From Comamonadaceae bacterium CG12_big_fil_rev_8_21_14_0_65_59_15 (GTDB taxonomy: Bacteria; Pseudomonadota; Gammaproteobacteria; Burkholderiales; Burkholderiaceae_C), in NCBI GenBank assembly GCA_002786915.1, contig PCUV01000049.1:155601-219600 (forward strand): a stretch of 64,000 nucleotides of DNA, written 5' to 3'. Positions 8,842-18,340 of the stretch are shown one piece after another; the first letter of the stretch is position 1, and every line of letters starts with the position of its first letter. The translations under genes were made by a program, and so were the position numbers. The notes below the pieces were generated by a model, which worked only from the letters and a program-made list of their open reading frames with translations, was not told the origin of the DNA and did not search any database.

Positions 8842-9396
8842 TCAGTCGCCTGACAGCACTTCAATGGTGTGGTTCATGTTGGTGTAAATGCAAATCTCGG
8901 CGGCAATTTCGAGCGACTTGCGCACAATCGCTTCGGCCGACTGGTCGGTGTGGCTCAGCAGGGCCATGGCCGCGGCCTGCGCGTAAGCGCCCCCCGAGCC
9001 AATGGCCACAATGCCATCTTCGGGCTCGAGTACGTCGCCATTGCCGGTGATGATCAGCGACGCCTGTGCGTCGGCCACCGCCAGCATGGCTTCCAGGCGA
9101 CGCAGTACGCGGTCGGTGCGCCAGTCTTTGGTGAGTTCGATGGCGGCACGCGTCAGGTGGCCTTGATGTTTTTCAAGCTTGGCCTCAAAACGCTCAAACA
9201 ACGTAAAAGCGTCCGCTGTGGCACCGGCAAAACCGGCCAGCACCTTGCCATGGTAGAGCTTGCGCACCTTGCGCGCCGTGCCTTTCACAACGATGTTGCC
9301 GAGCGTGACCTGCCCGTCGCCGCCGATGGCCACTTGCACGCCCTGCGCAGTCTTGCGCCGCACGCTGATGATGGTAGTTCCGTGAAATTGTTCCAT
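8842..9396 (-). CDS. hslV: ATP-dependent protease subunit HslV
   Basis: [71 protein letters not shown]. Confidence 0.97.
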   Translation of the reverse strand: MEQFHGTTIISVRRKTAQGVQVAIGGDGQVTLGNIVVKGTARKVRKLYHGKVLAGFAGATADAFTLFERFEAKLEKHQGHLTRAAIELTKDWRTDRVLRRLEAMLAVADAQASLIITGNGDVLEPEDGIVAIGSGGAYAQAAAMALLSHTDQSAEAIVRKSLEIAAEICIYTNMNHTIEVLSGD

Positions 9397-9411
9397 GTCG
9401 CGACGCGAGTC

Positions 9412-11091
9412 CTAAATAGTGCGCACCATGATGCGGACGTGTTCGTTGATGCCGATCAGGCTGAAAAAGGCAGCCACCAAGCGCGGCACCCGCACAAACT
9501 CTGTCTGCTGCCCCTGAGTATGACGCGCCGCAGCCCAGTTCAAAATGCTCCCGGCGGCGGCAAAATCAACACGCACGAGCCGATCGCAAACAACACGAAG
9601 TGCCTCCCCGGTTTGCCCGGGTGCAGGAATGCTGCGCAACTGTAGCGTCAGGTCACCGGAAAGTTCGCCTGAGAGTTCCGCTTGTACATCAACCTCAAGT
9701 TCACTGGGCACTGTCACGACAAACGCGGTGTTTTGAACAACGACCGTGGATGTGACGCGTCTGCTTTGAGGCGTGCGCCAGGACGGTGGCGACACCTCGT
9801 AGGTAATGCAGTAATCCATGGAAACCGCTTCAAACTCACTTTGCTGCCCCAACATGCACAGCGCATCCAGCCGCGCCCTCCACCAGGCAGGATCAATACG
9901 ATTGTTACCAACGGGTGTCTGAGCGCGCAAAAAATTGGCCAAGGCAGTTTCGCCCTCAATCAGCAGCAGCAACGGCTGTTCACAGCAACGACGCAGGCAA
10001 TCAGCCAGCGGCGACACCAGTTCAGAAGGTACAAATTCGAGCTTGCGCCAATCGAGCCTGACCTGACCAGAGACGACGCCAAGCACTTGGTCGAGTTGGC
10101 CCACGTCTGAAGGGGTCAAATGGGTTGGACAAACCCAAAGACGACCGGACTGCGCCTGGCCAGGCAGCAACGCCCCGTTCTCCGATCGGCCCAATACGCC
10201 GGGCGTCGCGCACCACGTGGGTGCAGTTCTCCCGAAGCGTTGCGCGAAATCCAACGCAAAAATATCAAACCGCTGCTGCTGCCCAAGGCCGCGATACAAG
10301 TCAAACAAGGCCGCAGCCCAGGTATCTGCTTCAGAGGCCTGTACGGCAGGCGAGCGCAGGGCCTCCAACAAGATTTTTTCAGCACCCGCATCATCGCCAT
10401 TGGCGAACCGCACCGCTGCGTCTTCCAGCGTGGAATCAGACAACGTCTGCCCCATGTCAATTGACATCATCTTCGACACAGAAAAAACACGATTACCCGC
10501 CAACTCAAACCGGCGTTCCGATGCCACATGGGTGTTGCCATTGCTACCTGGGCCCTGCCCATAACGCCCGGCCAGTTCCAGTGCATCATCGTCAGCAAAT
10601 GACCCAAGATTGGTCGGAACCGTCGCAGCAAAAGACGCCAGGGTATCCACTTCAGAATCAGAACCCGGACTTTGCGGTTCGTTGTTCAACACAGATGCTT
10701 GCCCCGCCGCCCCGGCTGCGCTATCCGCTTGGCCTTTTTCCCACCATTGCCGGGACATCAAGGCTTCAATTTCGTCGATTTTTTTGAGTGTGCTGGCGCG
10801 CTCCTCAAGCATGGAAAAACTGGAACTCTCAAGAAAAAATGAATCCTGTTCTGCCAATTTGACAGCCTCCGCCGCCGAAACCTGCCTCAACTTGCGCAAT
10901 TGGGCAAATTCACGCTTGCGCACCGTGTCGTTGTGCGCCTTGCGTTCAAGCACACGTTTGATCGCATGAGCGCTGTTTTCAGCAGGCCTGGATACTTGTG
11001 CCGCATCGTTACTGACGGCAACAGGCGCTGCGCTGCGTACAAAATTGGCAACCCTTGAAAACAAACCTGTGCTGTTGCTCGTTGTAGCCAT
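9412..11091 (-). CDS. Large protein with C-terminal STAS-like domain
   Basis: 559 aa; C-terminus LRVVCDRLVRVDFAAAGSILNWAAARHTQGQQTEFVRVPRLVAAFFSLIGINEHVRIMVRTI resembles STAS domains. Confidence 0.7.
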   Translation of the reverse strand: MATTSNSTGLFSRVANFVRSAAPVAVSNDAAQVSRPAENSAHAIKRVLERKAHNDTVRKREFAQLRKLRQVSAAEAVKLAEQDSFFLESSSFSMLEERASTLKKIDEIEALMSRQWWEKGQADSAAGAAGQASVLNNEPQSPGSDSEVDTLASFAATVPTNLGSFADDDALELAGRYGQGPGSNGNTHVASERRFELAGNRVFSVSKMMSIDMGQTLSDSTLEDAAVRFANGDDAGAEKILLEALRSPAVQASEADTWAAALFDLYRGLGQQQRFDIFALDFAQRFGRTAPTWCATPGVLGRSENGALLPGQAQSGRLWVCPTHLTPSDVGQLDQVLGVVSGQVRLDWRKLEFVPSELVSPLADCLRRCCEQPLLLLIEGETALANFLRAQTPVGNNRIDPAWWRARLDALCMLGQQSEFEAVSMDYCITYEVSPPSWRTPQSRRVTSTVVVQNTAFVVTVPSELEVDVQAELSGELSGDLTLQLRSIPAPGQTGEALRVVCDRLVRVDFAAAGSILNWAAARHTQGQQTEFVRVPRLVAAFFSLIGINEHVRIMVRTI

Positions 11092-11127
11092 GACAGCGCT
11101 TGAAATCGCCCCGGTCAGAGTGGGAGC

Positions 11128-12408
11128 TCAATCCCCAAACATTTTTTGCTTGAGCTCACGGCGCTGCTGTGCCTCCAGCGACAACGTGGCGGTGGGGCGC
11201 GCCAGCAGCCGCGCCACGCCGATGGGTTCCCCTGTTTCGTCGCAATAGCCATAGTCGCCAGCGTCGATGCGGTTGATCGATTGCTCAATCTTCTTGAGCA
11301 ACTTGCGTTCACGATCTCGCGTACGCAACTCCAGCGCATGCTCTTCCTCAATGGTGGCGCGATCCGCAGGATCAGGAACAACGACCGTATCTTCACGCAG
11401 ATGCTCGGTGGTTTCGCCCGCGTTGTTGAGGATGGCGTCCTTCAGGCTCACCAACTTCTGGCGAAAAAAAGCCATCTGGGTGTCGTTCATGTACTCCTGG
11501 TCAGGCATGGCGATCACCTCTTCATCGGTCAGATCCGCCACTGCCTTCTTTTTCCAGTTGTTGGCCAGCTTGGGGTCTTTCTTGACGTGGGCAGCCGTGG
11601 GCGAAGCAATCTGCTGCGTCGCGGTGATCTGGGTAAAACTCGACTTGGCGGCATTGGACGCCACCGACTGCGCCATCGACGGCACGGTCAGTTGGGCCAG
11701 ACGCGACGAAGGCCGACCAGAACGTACCGGCACCCCCAATGAGGTCAGCGCGGCCGCGCCTGGCACAGCGACTGGCTTGGCAACCGCCTTGTGCGTCGGC
11801 ACAGGGCTGGCTACAGCCGGGGATTTTTTGTCACTTTTGACAGTTTGGGAAGCAATGGCTTTGGTTTCAACGACAGGGGTCACGGGTTCGGATTTCTTTT
11901 GGCAATGAACGGGCATTGGCCGCGCCACTGGCGCAACCGGTTTGGACACAGCAACAGGTTTGTTACTCTTGGGCACCGCCTTGACCGGCGGTGGGGCAGA
12001 CTTTTTGACAGCCGCTACAGGCGCAGGTTTCTTGGCGGTCACCGCCTTGACAACAGCGGCTTTTACTGTCGGCTTGGCTGGCGGCTTGACAGATTTCTTG
12101 ACTACAGCCGTCCTTACCGTTGTGGCCGCCTTGACAGACTTGGCAGGTTCGGCAGCTTGAACTGCTTTGCTACCCTTGGTTGCAGGCGCTGAATTGGCAG
12201 TTACTTTTTTGGACGAGTCGGATGCAGACTTCACGGTGGACCTCCTGGGGGGTTGCTCCTGAACGGGGGACGACGGTACCCGCCCTTTGGACGGTGCACC
12301 AGCGGCAGCGCTTGGCTTGACAGCCCGCGCGGCGGTTTTTTCTTTGGCGGGCGAGTGTAGCGGCTTGGCGGCCGGAAATCCCATCAGTTGCAAAATCGAA
12401 CCAAACAT
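11128..12408 (-). CDS. dksA: DksA/TraR-family protein with long Lys/Ala/Pro-rich N-terminal extension
   Basis: C-terminal DksA domain (EYMNDTQMAFFRQKLVSLKDAILNNAGETTEHLRED...INRIDAGDYGYCDETGEPIGVARLLARPTATLSLEAQQRRE) after a ~290-aa low-complexity extension. Confidence 0.9.
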   Translation of the reverse strand: MFGSILQLMGFPAAKPLHSPAKEKTAARAVKPSAAAGAPSKGRVPSSPVQEQPPRRSTVKSASDSSKKVTANSAPATKGSKAVQAAEPAKSVKAATTVRTAVVKKSVKPPAKPTVKAAVVKAVTAKKPAPVAAVKKSAPPPVKAVPKSNKPVAVSKPVAPVARPMPVHCQKKSEPVTPVVETKAIASQTVKSDKKSPAVASPVPTHKAVAKPVAVPGAAALTSLGVPVRSGRPSSRLAQLTVPSMAQSVASNAAKSSFTQITATQQIASPTAAHVKKDPKLANNWKKKAVADLTDEEVIAMPDQEYMNDTQMAFFRQKLVSLKDAILNNAGETTEHLREDTVVVPDPADRATIEEEHALELRTRDRERKLLKKIEQSINRIDAGDYGYCDETGEPIGVARLLARPTATLSLEAQQRRELKQKMFGD

Positions 12409-12438
12409 GCGTCGTCCATTCCGTGGTGGGTCGGGTCA

Positions 12439-13497
12439 TCAGACCAGGCTTTGCTCCATGCCTTGCAAAAAGATGTCTTGCGGCAGGTCGATGCCGATGA
12501 ACACCATTTTGCTGCAGGGCTTTTCGTCTTGGCCCCACTCGGGGCCCAGGTCGCTGCCCATCAACTGGTGCACGCCCTGAAAAATCACTTTGCGATCGGT
12601 GCCCTGCATGTACAGCACACCCTTGTAACGCAGCATCCGCGGACCATAAATGTTGACCACTGCACCCAGAAAATCTTCCAGCTTAGCCGGGTCAAAGGCG
12701 CGATCCGACCTGAACACAAAACTCTTCACATCATCGTCGTGATGGTGGTGATGCGCATGACCGTGGTGGTTGCAGCTTTCGCCTGGCGCGTGATCATGGC
12801 CGCAGTGGTCATGGTCATGATCGCCATGGTCATGATCTTCCTCTTTCAGAAAATCCGGGTCGATGTCGAGCTTGGTATTGAGGTTGAAGCCACGCAGGTC
12901 AAACACCTCGCTCAACGCCACCTCGCCAAAATGCACCGCTTTTTGTGGCGCGCGCGGGTTCATGTGTTTCAGGCGATGCATCAGATCGGCGGTTTCGTCG
13001 GCGGACACCAGGTCGGTCTTGCTGATAAATATCTGGTCGGCAAAGCCCACCTGGCGGCGCGCTTCCTGGCGCGTGTCAAGCTGCTGGTTGGCGTGCTTGG
13101 CATCGACCAGCGTCAAAATCGAATCAAGCAGATAGCTCTCGGCGATTTCGTCGTCCATGAAAAAAGTCTGCGCCACCGGGCCGGGGTCGGCCACACCGGT
13201 GGTCTCGATCACCACTCGGTCAAAGTCGAGCAAGCCCTTGCGTTTTTTGGCCGCCAGCAGTTGCAGTGCCTCGCGCAGGTCTTCACGGATGGTGCAGCAA
13301 ATGCAGCCGTTGCTCATCTGGATGATCTGCTCCTTGGAGTCGGTCACCAGAATGTCGTTGTCGATGTTTTCCTCACCAAACTCGTTCTCGATCACGGCAA
13401 TCTTCTGACCGTGGGCCTCCGATAGCACGCGTTTGAGGAGCGTGGTCTTGCCAGAGCCGAGAAAGCCGGTAAGGATGGTGGCGGGAATAAGGCTCAT
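12439..13497 (-). CDS. CobW/G3E-family (COG0523-type) GTPase, putative metallochaperone
   Basis: MSLIPATILTGFLGSGKTTLLKRVL, CxCC motif NGCICCTIREDL, His-rich loop HDHGDHDHDHCGHDHAPGESCNHHGHAHHHHHDDD. Confidence 0.95.
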   Translation of the reverse strand: MSLIPATILTGFLGSGKTTLLKRVLSEAHGQKIAVIENEFGEENIDNDILVTDSKEQIIQMSNGCICCTIREDLREALQLLAAKKRKGLLDFDRVVIETTGVADPGPVAQTFFMDDEIAESYLLDSILTLVDAKHANQQLDTRQEARRQVGFADQIFISKTDLVSADETADLMHRLKHMNPRAPQKAVHFGEVALSEVFDLRGFNLNTKLDIDPDFLKEEDHDHGDHDHDHCGHDHAPGESCNHHGHAHHHHHDDDVKSFVFRSDRAFDPAKLEDFLGAVVNIYGPRMLRYKGVLYMQGTDRKVIFQGVHQLMGSDLGPEWGQDEKPCSKMVFIGIDLPQDIFLQGMEQSLV

Positions 13498-13662
13498 GTT
13501 GCGGTGACTTGGAAAGGCAGCGAGTGTAACGATACCCGCCTGAAGCCTCCTTACAGGGGGCATCCGCCCTTTGGTGCCGGGCCATCCAGCCTCCATGACC
13601 CCTTGGCGACAACACAACTGTTTTCCCTTTGTTACATTCAGCCCTTTTAAGGGAAAACCCGT

Positions 13663-14958
13663 ATGTCCGTCCAACAACTCTATGCCCAGAAAAAAATGAA
13701 CGCCAGCGATGCTGTGCAGCTGGTTCACGACGGCGACCTGATCATCGTCCCGACCGGCGTGGGCGAACCGCCCACGCTGCTGACGGCCCTGTCCGAACAG
13801 CGCCGCAGCTTTCACGATGTCAAGGTGGCCCAAATCCTAGCGATCCGCAAATTTGGCTATATCGACCCCGAGACGGTACAGCATGTGCGTCACGTGGCGC
13901 TGTTTTATGGTGCAGCCACCCGCGCGGGTGGCCAGGCGGGCTGGATTGACTTTATTCCCAACTATTTCTCTGAAATTCCGAGTCTGATCAGTCGCCAGCA
14001 GATGCCCGCTGACGTGGTGTTCAGCATGGCTTCGCCCATGGACGCGCACGGCTATTTCTCGCTCAGCCTGGGGGCTGACTACACCATGGCAGCAGTCGCC
14101 AAAGCGCGTGCCGTGGTGTTGGAGGTCAACCCGAACGTGCCTTTTGCCTACGGCAATTGCCACGTGCATATTTCGCAGGTGGCAGGGTTGGTGGAAAACA
14201 GCGAGCCTGTGTTCGAAGTCGGACTGCCCAAAATTGGCCCGGTCCAGGAAGCCATCGGGAAATACGTGGCCGACCTGATTGATGACGGTTCGACCCTACA
14301 GATTGGCTACGGCGGCATCCCGGACGCGGTGGTCATGCAGCTCACGCACAAGCATGACCTGGGCATCCACACCGAAATGATCGGTGACGGCATCCTGACC
14401 CTGCTGGAAAGCGGTGCGGTCACCAACCGGCGCAAAAACTATTGGCCGGGCAAGATGCTGGCCACTTTCGCGTTGGGCTCCAGCAAGCTTTACAAATTCA
14501 TGGATCGAAATCCCGCGCTGGAAATTCATCCGGTGGATGTCACCAATACGCCCGCTTTGGCCGGTAAAAATGACAAGCTGATGGCCATCAACGCCACCTT
14601 GCAGATTGATCTGCTGGGGCAATGCGGCTCGGAAAGTCTGGGGCATTTGCCGTATTCGGGCACCGGCGGCCAGGCCGATTTTGTGCGTGCCGCCAATCTG
14701 TCCCAAGGTGGCAAAGCGTTCATCGTTTTGCCTTCCACGGCCAAAGGCGATAGCATTTCGCGCATCGTACCCACCCTGTCGCCTGGCACGCACGTCAGCA
14801 CCAGCAAGAACGACATCAACTACGTAGTGACCGAATTTGGCGTCGCGCAACTGCGCGGCAAATCGGCCAAACAGCGTGCGGCCGAGTTGATTGGCATTGC
14901 CCACCCCAACTTTCGCTCAGAACTGACCGAGCAGGCCAAACGCATGGGCGTTTTCTAA
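13663..14958 (+). CDS. Acetyl-CoA hydrolase/CoA-transferase family protein
   Basis: GDLIIVPTGVGEPPTLLTAL...IGYGGIPDAVVMQLTHKHDLGIHTEMIGDGILTLLESGAVTN...GTGGQADFVRAA; CoA-transferase motifs. Confidence 0.9.
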   Translation: MSVQQLYAQKKMNASDAVQLVHDGDLIIVPTGVGEPPTLLTALSEQRRSFHDVKVAQILAIRKFGYIDPETVQHVRHVALFYGAATRAGGQAGWIDFIPNYFSEIPSLISRQQMPADVVFSMASPMDAHGYFSLSLGADYTMAAVAKARAVVLEVNPNVPFAYGNCHVHISQVAGLVENSEPVFEVGLPKIGPVQEAIGKYVADLIDDGSTLQIGYGGIPDAVVMQLTHKHDLGIHTEMIGDGILTLLESGAVTNRRKNYWPGKMLATFALGSSKLYKFMDRNPALEIHPVDVTNTPALAGKNDKLMAINATLQIDLLGQCGSESLGHLPYSGTGGQADFVRAANLSQGGKAFIVLPSTAKGDSISRIVPTLSPGTHVSTSKNDINYVVTEFGVAQLRGKSAKQRAAELIGIAHPNFRSELTEQAKRMGVF

Positions 14959-14989
14959 AAAGGGCAAGCCTCGCCGTTTTACGCCCGTT

Positions 14990-16183
14990 TTACGCGCGCC
15001 GCATCACCACAAGCCCTTTGAGGTATTCGCCCTCGGGGAAAGCCAGCGTCATCGGGTGGTCGGGCGCACCCCCCAGACGCTCATGAATGTAGCCGTCCAC
15101 GCCCGCATCACAACCTGCCGAGGCGACAATTTTGTGGAACAGGTCGGCACTGATACCCCCTGAGCAACTGTAGGTAAACAGTACGCCACCGGGTGCCAGC
15201 AGCTTGAAAGCCAACCGGTTGATGTCTTTGTAGGCGCGTGCGGCGCGATCCGCGTGCGCCACGGTAGAGGCAAACTTGGGGGGGTCCAGCACAATGGCAT
15301 CAAAACTGCGCCCTTGTTCAATGAACGCTCGCAAACAAGCGTTCACGTCTGCATCCATGAAAGTAGCCCGGGCGCTATCCAGACCGTTGAGCGCCAGGTT
15401 GGCTGCGGCTTTAACCAACGCGGGCCCCGACGAGTCAATGGAGATGACATGCTGTGCGCCACCCATCAGCGCAGCTACGGTAAAGCCGCCGGTGTAGCAA
15501 TAACAATTGAGCACCTGTCCAAACTTCAGACGCTGGGTGTAGTCAAAAAAGCGCTTGCGGCTGTCGCGCTGGTCCAGGTAAAAGCCCGTCTTGTGGCCTT
15601 CGGCAATGTTGACCGCCATTTGCCAGTCATGCTCTTGCAGCACCAGGGCCACCTCGCCCTGGCCGCGCAACCAGCCCTTGGCCTGCGGCAAACCTTCCAG
15701 CGCGCGGCTGTTGGCGTCGCTACGTTCGTAGAGTTTGGTGAGATGGGTGGCTTGCAGCAGCGCGTCCGCCAGCACGGTTTTCCAGCGCTCAGCCCCAGCC
15801 GAGGTGAACTGCGCCACCAGCGTGTCACCGTACCGGTCAACGATCAAACCGGGCAGGCCGTCGGATTCGCCATGCACCAGTCTGACACCGTTGCTTTGAA
15901 TAGCAAATCGGTCTCTGGCTCTTACTGAATGAGCGCAAGCAGCTATAAAAAATGGGGGGTCAATGCGTTGCTTTTCGTCAAAGCTCCAGACCCGGGCGCG
16001 GATTTTGGAGGCCGGACTGAACGCGGCCCAGGCCAGAAAATGGCCCTCAAAAGACTCGATCCGGACCGTTTCACCGGCATCGGCACTGCCCTTGGCAATA
16101 GCAGACTCAAAAATCCAGGGATGACGGCGCAGCAGTGATTTTTCTTTGCCTGCGCGCAGGCGTATTGACTTCAAGGCATTCAA
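14990..16183 (-). CDS. rlmI: 23S rRNA (cytosine1962-C5)-methyltransferase RlmI family; TTG start
   Basis: LKSIRLRAGKEKSLLRRHPWIFESAI (PUA), ...VLNCYCYTGGFTVAALMGGAQHVISIDSS...FDAIVLDPPKFA. Confidence 0.9.
   Translation of the reverse strand: MNALKSIRLRAGKEKSLLRRHPWIFESAIAKGSADAGETVRIESFEGHFLAWAAFSPASKIRARVWSFDEKQRIDPPFFIAACAHSVRARDRFAIQSNGVRLVHGESDGLPGLIVDRYGDTLVAQFTSAGAERWKTVLADALLQATHLTKLYERSDANSRALEGLPQAKGWLRGQGEVALVLQEHDWQMAVNIAEGHKTGFYLDQRDSRKRFFDYTQRLKFGQVLNCYCYTGGFTVAALMGGAQHVISIDSSGPALVKAAANLALNGLDSARATFMDADVNACLRAFIEQGRSFDAIVLDPPKFASTVAHADRAARAYKDINRLAFKLLAPGGVLFTYSCSGGISADLFHKIVASAGCDAGVDGYIHERLGGAPDHPMTLAFPEGEYLKGLVVMRRA
15904..15952 (-). repeat. Copy of the ~50-bp dispersed repeat inside rlmI
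   Basis: Minus strand TTTTTATAGCTGCTTGCGCTCATTCAGTAAGAGCCAGAGACCGATTTGC. Confidence 0.8.
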
Positions 16184-16279
16184 TCAGTTGAGGACAGAGC
16201 AACTCTTGATCTGCCCCGCATTTTTAATCAGTTGGGGACAGAGCAAGCTCGCTGCGCGTAGCCTTGGTCTGTCCCGCAA
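16181..16279. repeat. Two tandem copies of an AATCAGTTGRGGACAGAGC hairpin repeat (REP-like)
   Basis: 16181-16220 and 16225-16279; the second is GGGACAGAGC...GGTCTGTCCC. A third copy is at 35509-35562. Confidence 0.8.
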
Positions 16280-16283
16280 AATC

Positions 16284-16598
16284 TCAGTAGGTAATCGCCA
16301 TGGCCGGCACATCGACACGAATCATCGGCTTGCCCAACGCCGCGCTGACAGCGGCCACGTACTCGGACGACCATTTGGCGTCGCCCAGCAACTTGGCACC
16401 GGCCGCTTGCGTGACCACCAGAATCTTGTCGGCAGTGAGCACCTTGCCGCTGGCGCGCAGGGGCTCGCACTCGAGGGTGGTGAATTGCTGGTCCAGCCAG
16501 GCACGGGCTGCGTCGTGCGCCAGCGGTGCCGTTCCGGCCGGAACGTGGAAGGTGAATTCAACACCCTTGTCCAACATCACACTGATTTGCTTTTGCAT
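16284..16598 (-). CDS. Conserved hypothetical protein
   Basis: 104-aa ORF MQKQISVMLDKGVEFTFHVPAGTAPLAHDAARAWLDQQF...; good codon structure, no overlapping alternative. Confidence 0.7.
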   Translation of the reverse strand: MQKQISVMLDKGVEFTFHVPAGTAPLAHDAARAWLDQQFTTLECEPLRASGKVLTADKILVVTQAAGAKLLGDAKWSSEYVAAVSAALGKPMIRVDVPAMAITY

Positions 16599-16631
16599 AG
16601 ATCGTCCGTTGAAGAAAATTGAGAAAGTACG

Positions 16632-17606
16632 CTATTTTGACCCAGTTGGTTTGAGGTGCGCACGCGGATGCGCTGCATCGTAGGTTTTGGCCAGGTGGCT
16701 AAAGTCAAGCCGAGTGTAAATCTGCGTGGTGCTGATGTTGGCGTGACCCAGCAGTTCCTGCACACCGCGCAGATCACAGCTGGACTGCAACACATGGCTG
16801 GCAAACGAATGCCGCAGCATGTGCGGGTGCACTGGCGCGGCCAGCCCGGCCTGCAAACTGCGTGCACGCACGCGCTTCCAGATCGACTGCGCGGTCAGCC
16901 GCTGGCCGCCGCGACCAATGAACAACGCCGGCGACACCGCGCCCAGCGCGCGGCCAGGCTCGTCTGCACCCAGCGCCGCCACAGGCCGCTTTGGATGGCG
17001 CACCTGCAACCAGCGCTCTATCGCCCGCACCGCCTGCGCGCCCACGGGCACCACCCGGCGCTTGCTGCCCTTGCCCAGCACATGCGCTTCACCGGCTTGC
17101 AGGTCAACCCAGCCACGCGCTTCAGTACTGGCCTGCACATCCAGCCCGGTCACTTCGCCCAGCCGCAGACCGCCGCCATAGAGCAATTCCACCAGCGCCT
17201 GGTCGCGCGCTTCCAGCCAGGGATCGGCACCGGCGCTGGCAAAACTGGCCAGGCGCACCGCGTCATCGACACTCAGCGCCTTGGGCAGAGGTTTGGATGC
17301 CTTGGGGGCGCGCACGTCCGCCAAAGGGTTGCTGGGCACCAGACCCTCTCGCCCAGCCCAGCTATAAAAACCACGCCAGCCCGACAAAATCAGCGCAATG
17401 CCGCGCGCACTGCGCCCACCGCTGTGCATCTGCGCCACCCAGCGCCGCACCTGCGCGGGCTGCACTTGCACCAGTGTCAGGCCGGCTTGTTGTGCGTAGC
17501 GGCAGAGTTTGTCCAAGTCCAGCGCGTACAGGGTAACGGTGCGCTCGGCCAGGCGTTTTTCAAAGCGTACATGGTCCAGGTAGCGCGCAACCAGCGGGTC
17601 TGACAT
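16632..17606 (-). CDS. xerC: Tyrosine recombinase XerC
   Basis: MSDPLVARYLDHVRFEKRLAERTVTLYALDLDKL...LLYGGGLRLGEVTGL...HPHMLRHSFASHVLQSSCDLRGVQELLGHANISTTQIYTRL. Confidence 0.95.
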   Translation of the reverse strand: MSDPLVARYLDHVRFEKRLAERTVTLYALDLDKLCRYAQQAGLTLVQVQPAQVRRWVAQMHSGGRSARGIALILSGWRGFYSWAGREGLVPSNPLADVRAPKASKPLPKALSVDDAVRLASFASAGADPWLEARDQALVELLYGGGLRLGEVTGLDVQASTEARGWVDLQAGEAHVLGKGSKRRVVPVGAQAVRAIERWLQVRHPKRPVAALGADEPGRALGAVSPALFIGRGGQRLTAQSIWKRVRARSLQAGLAAPVHPHMLRHSFASHVLQSSCDLRGVQELLGHANISTTQIYTRLDFSHLAKTYDAAHPRAHLKPTGSK

Positions 17607-17610
17607 GGTC

Positions 17611-18321
17611 TTACCGCAGCGGCGACAGCGCAGCGCTGGCCAAATCCGCGATGCGCGCCAGAAAATCGGTGCCCATGGTGCTGTTGAAGCGCTGCGCGTC
17701 AGGCGAGGCCAGCACCAGCAGCCCAAAGGCCGCAGCCACGCCCTGTGCTGCATCCGCAGGCAAGGCGCGCAGCGGCAAAATCGCCAGGGAGACCGCTGCT
17801 TGCGGTTCGGGCAACCAGTTGATGGCCTCCAACCCGGCGTTGACGCCGCAATACGGCTCGGTCAGCGAGGTAGCAAACAGCTTGGCGTCGTCGCTCACGC
17901 CCTGGGAAAAGTCGCATCCGGCGTAGGCGGGGGCCACGCCCCAGACTTTGATGCCTACCTGCGGCACCGAAAACTGGTTGGCCAGTTCACCGGCCATCAA
18001 CTGCGGCAGATCACGCGGGTCGGTGGCCAAAAACAAGGCACGCGCCCACAGCAGCAATTTGTCGGACAGCACCATGTTTTCATTCACGTTGCGGATCATG
18101 TCCATGATGCGCTGCTCGAGCATGCGAATCTTGTCGCGCAGCATCTGGGCCTGACGCTCTTGCAGGCTGACCGTGCGCTGGCTGTGCGGACTGGACAACT
18201 GCACCGTGGCCAACAGCTCGGCATGACGCTCAAAAAAATCGGGCGTGTTGACCAGGTAGTTGGCAATGTCGTCTTCGGTGATCGGGTTGGCAATCGCGCT
18301 GGGCAGGGATGATTGGGGCAT
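17611..18321 (-). CDS. DUF484 family protein
   Basis: ITEDDIANYLVNTPDFFERHAELLATVQLSSPHSQRTVSLQERQAQMLRDKIRMLEQRIMDMIRNVNEN; adjacent to xerC. Confidence 0.93.
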   Translation of the reverse strand: MPQSSLPSAIANPITEDDIANYLVNTPDFFERHAELLATVQLSSPHSQRTVSLQERQAQMLRDKIRMLEQRIMDMIRNVNENMVLSDKLLLWARALFLATDPRDLPQLMAGELANQFSVPQVGIKVWGVAPAYAGCDFSQGVSDDAKLFATSLTEPYCGVNAGLEAINWLPEPQAAVSLAILPLRALPADAAQGVAAAFGLLVLASPDAQRFNSTMGTDFLARIADLASAALSPLR

Positions 18322-18340
18322 GACGGTGACTCGCAAAAAA

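Noticed and set aside
11900-12330. Repetitive Lys/Ala/Pro codons in dksA as a possible tandem repeat or CRISPR
   Set aside because: Explained by a low-complexity coding region; no uniform repeat/spacer structure. No CRISPR array seen anywhere in the window.
12388-13425. 345-aa plus-strand ORF opposite the CobW-like gene
   Set aside because: Antisense shadow of a strongly conserved gene.
16656-17603. 315-aa plus-strand ORF opposite xerC
   Set aside because: Antisense shadow; XerC catalytic motifs are intact on the minus strand.
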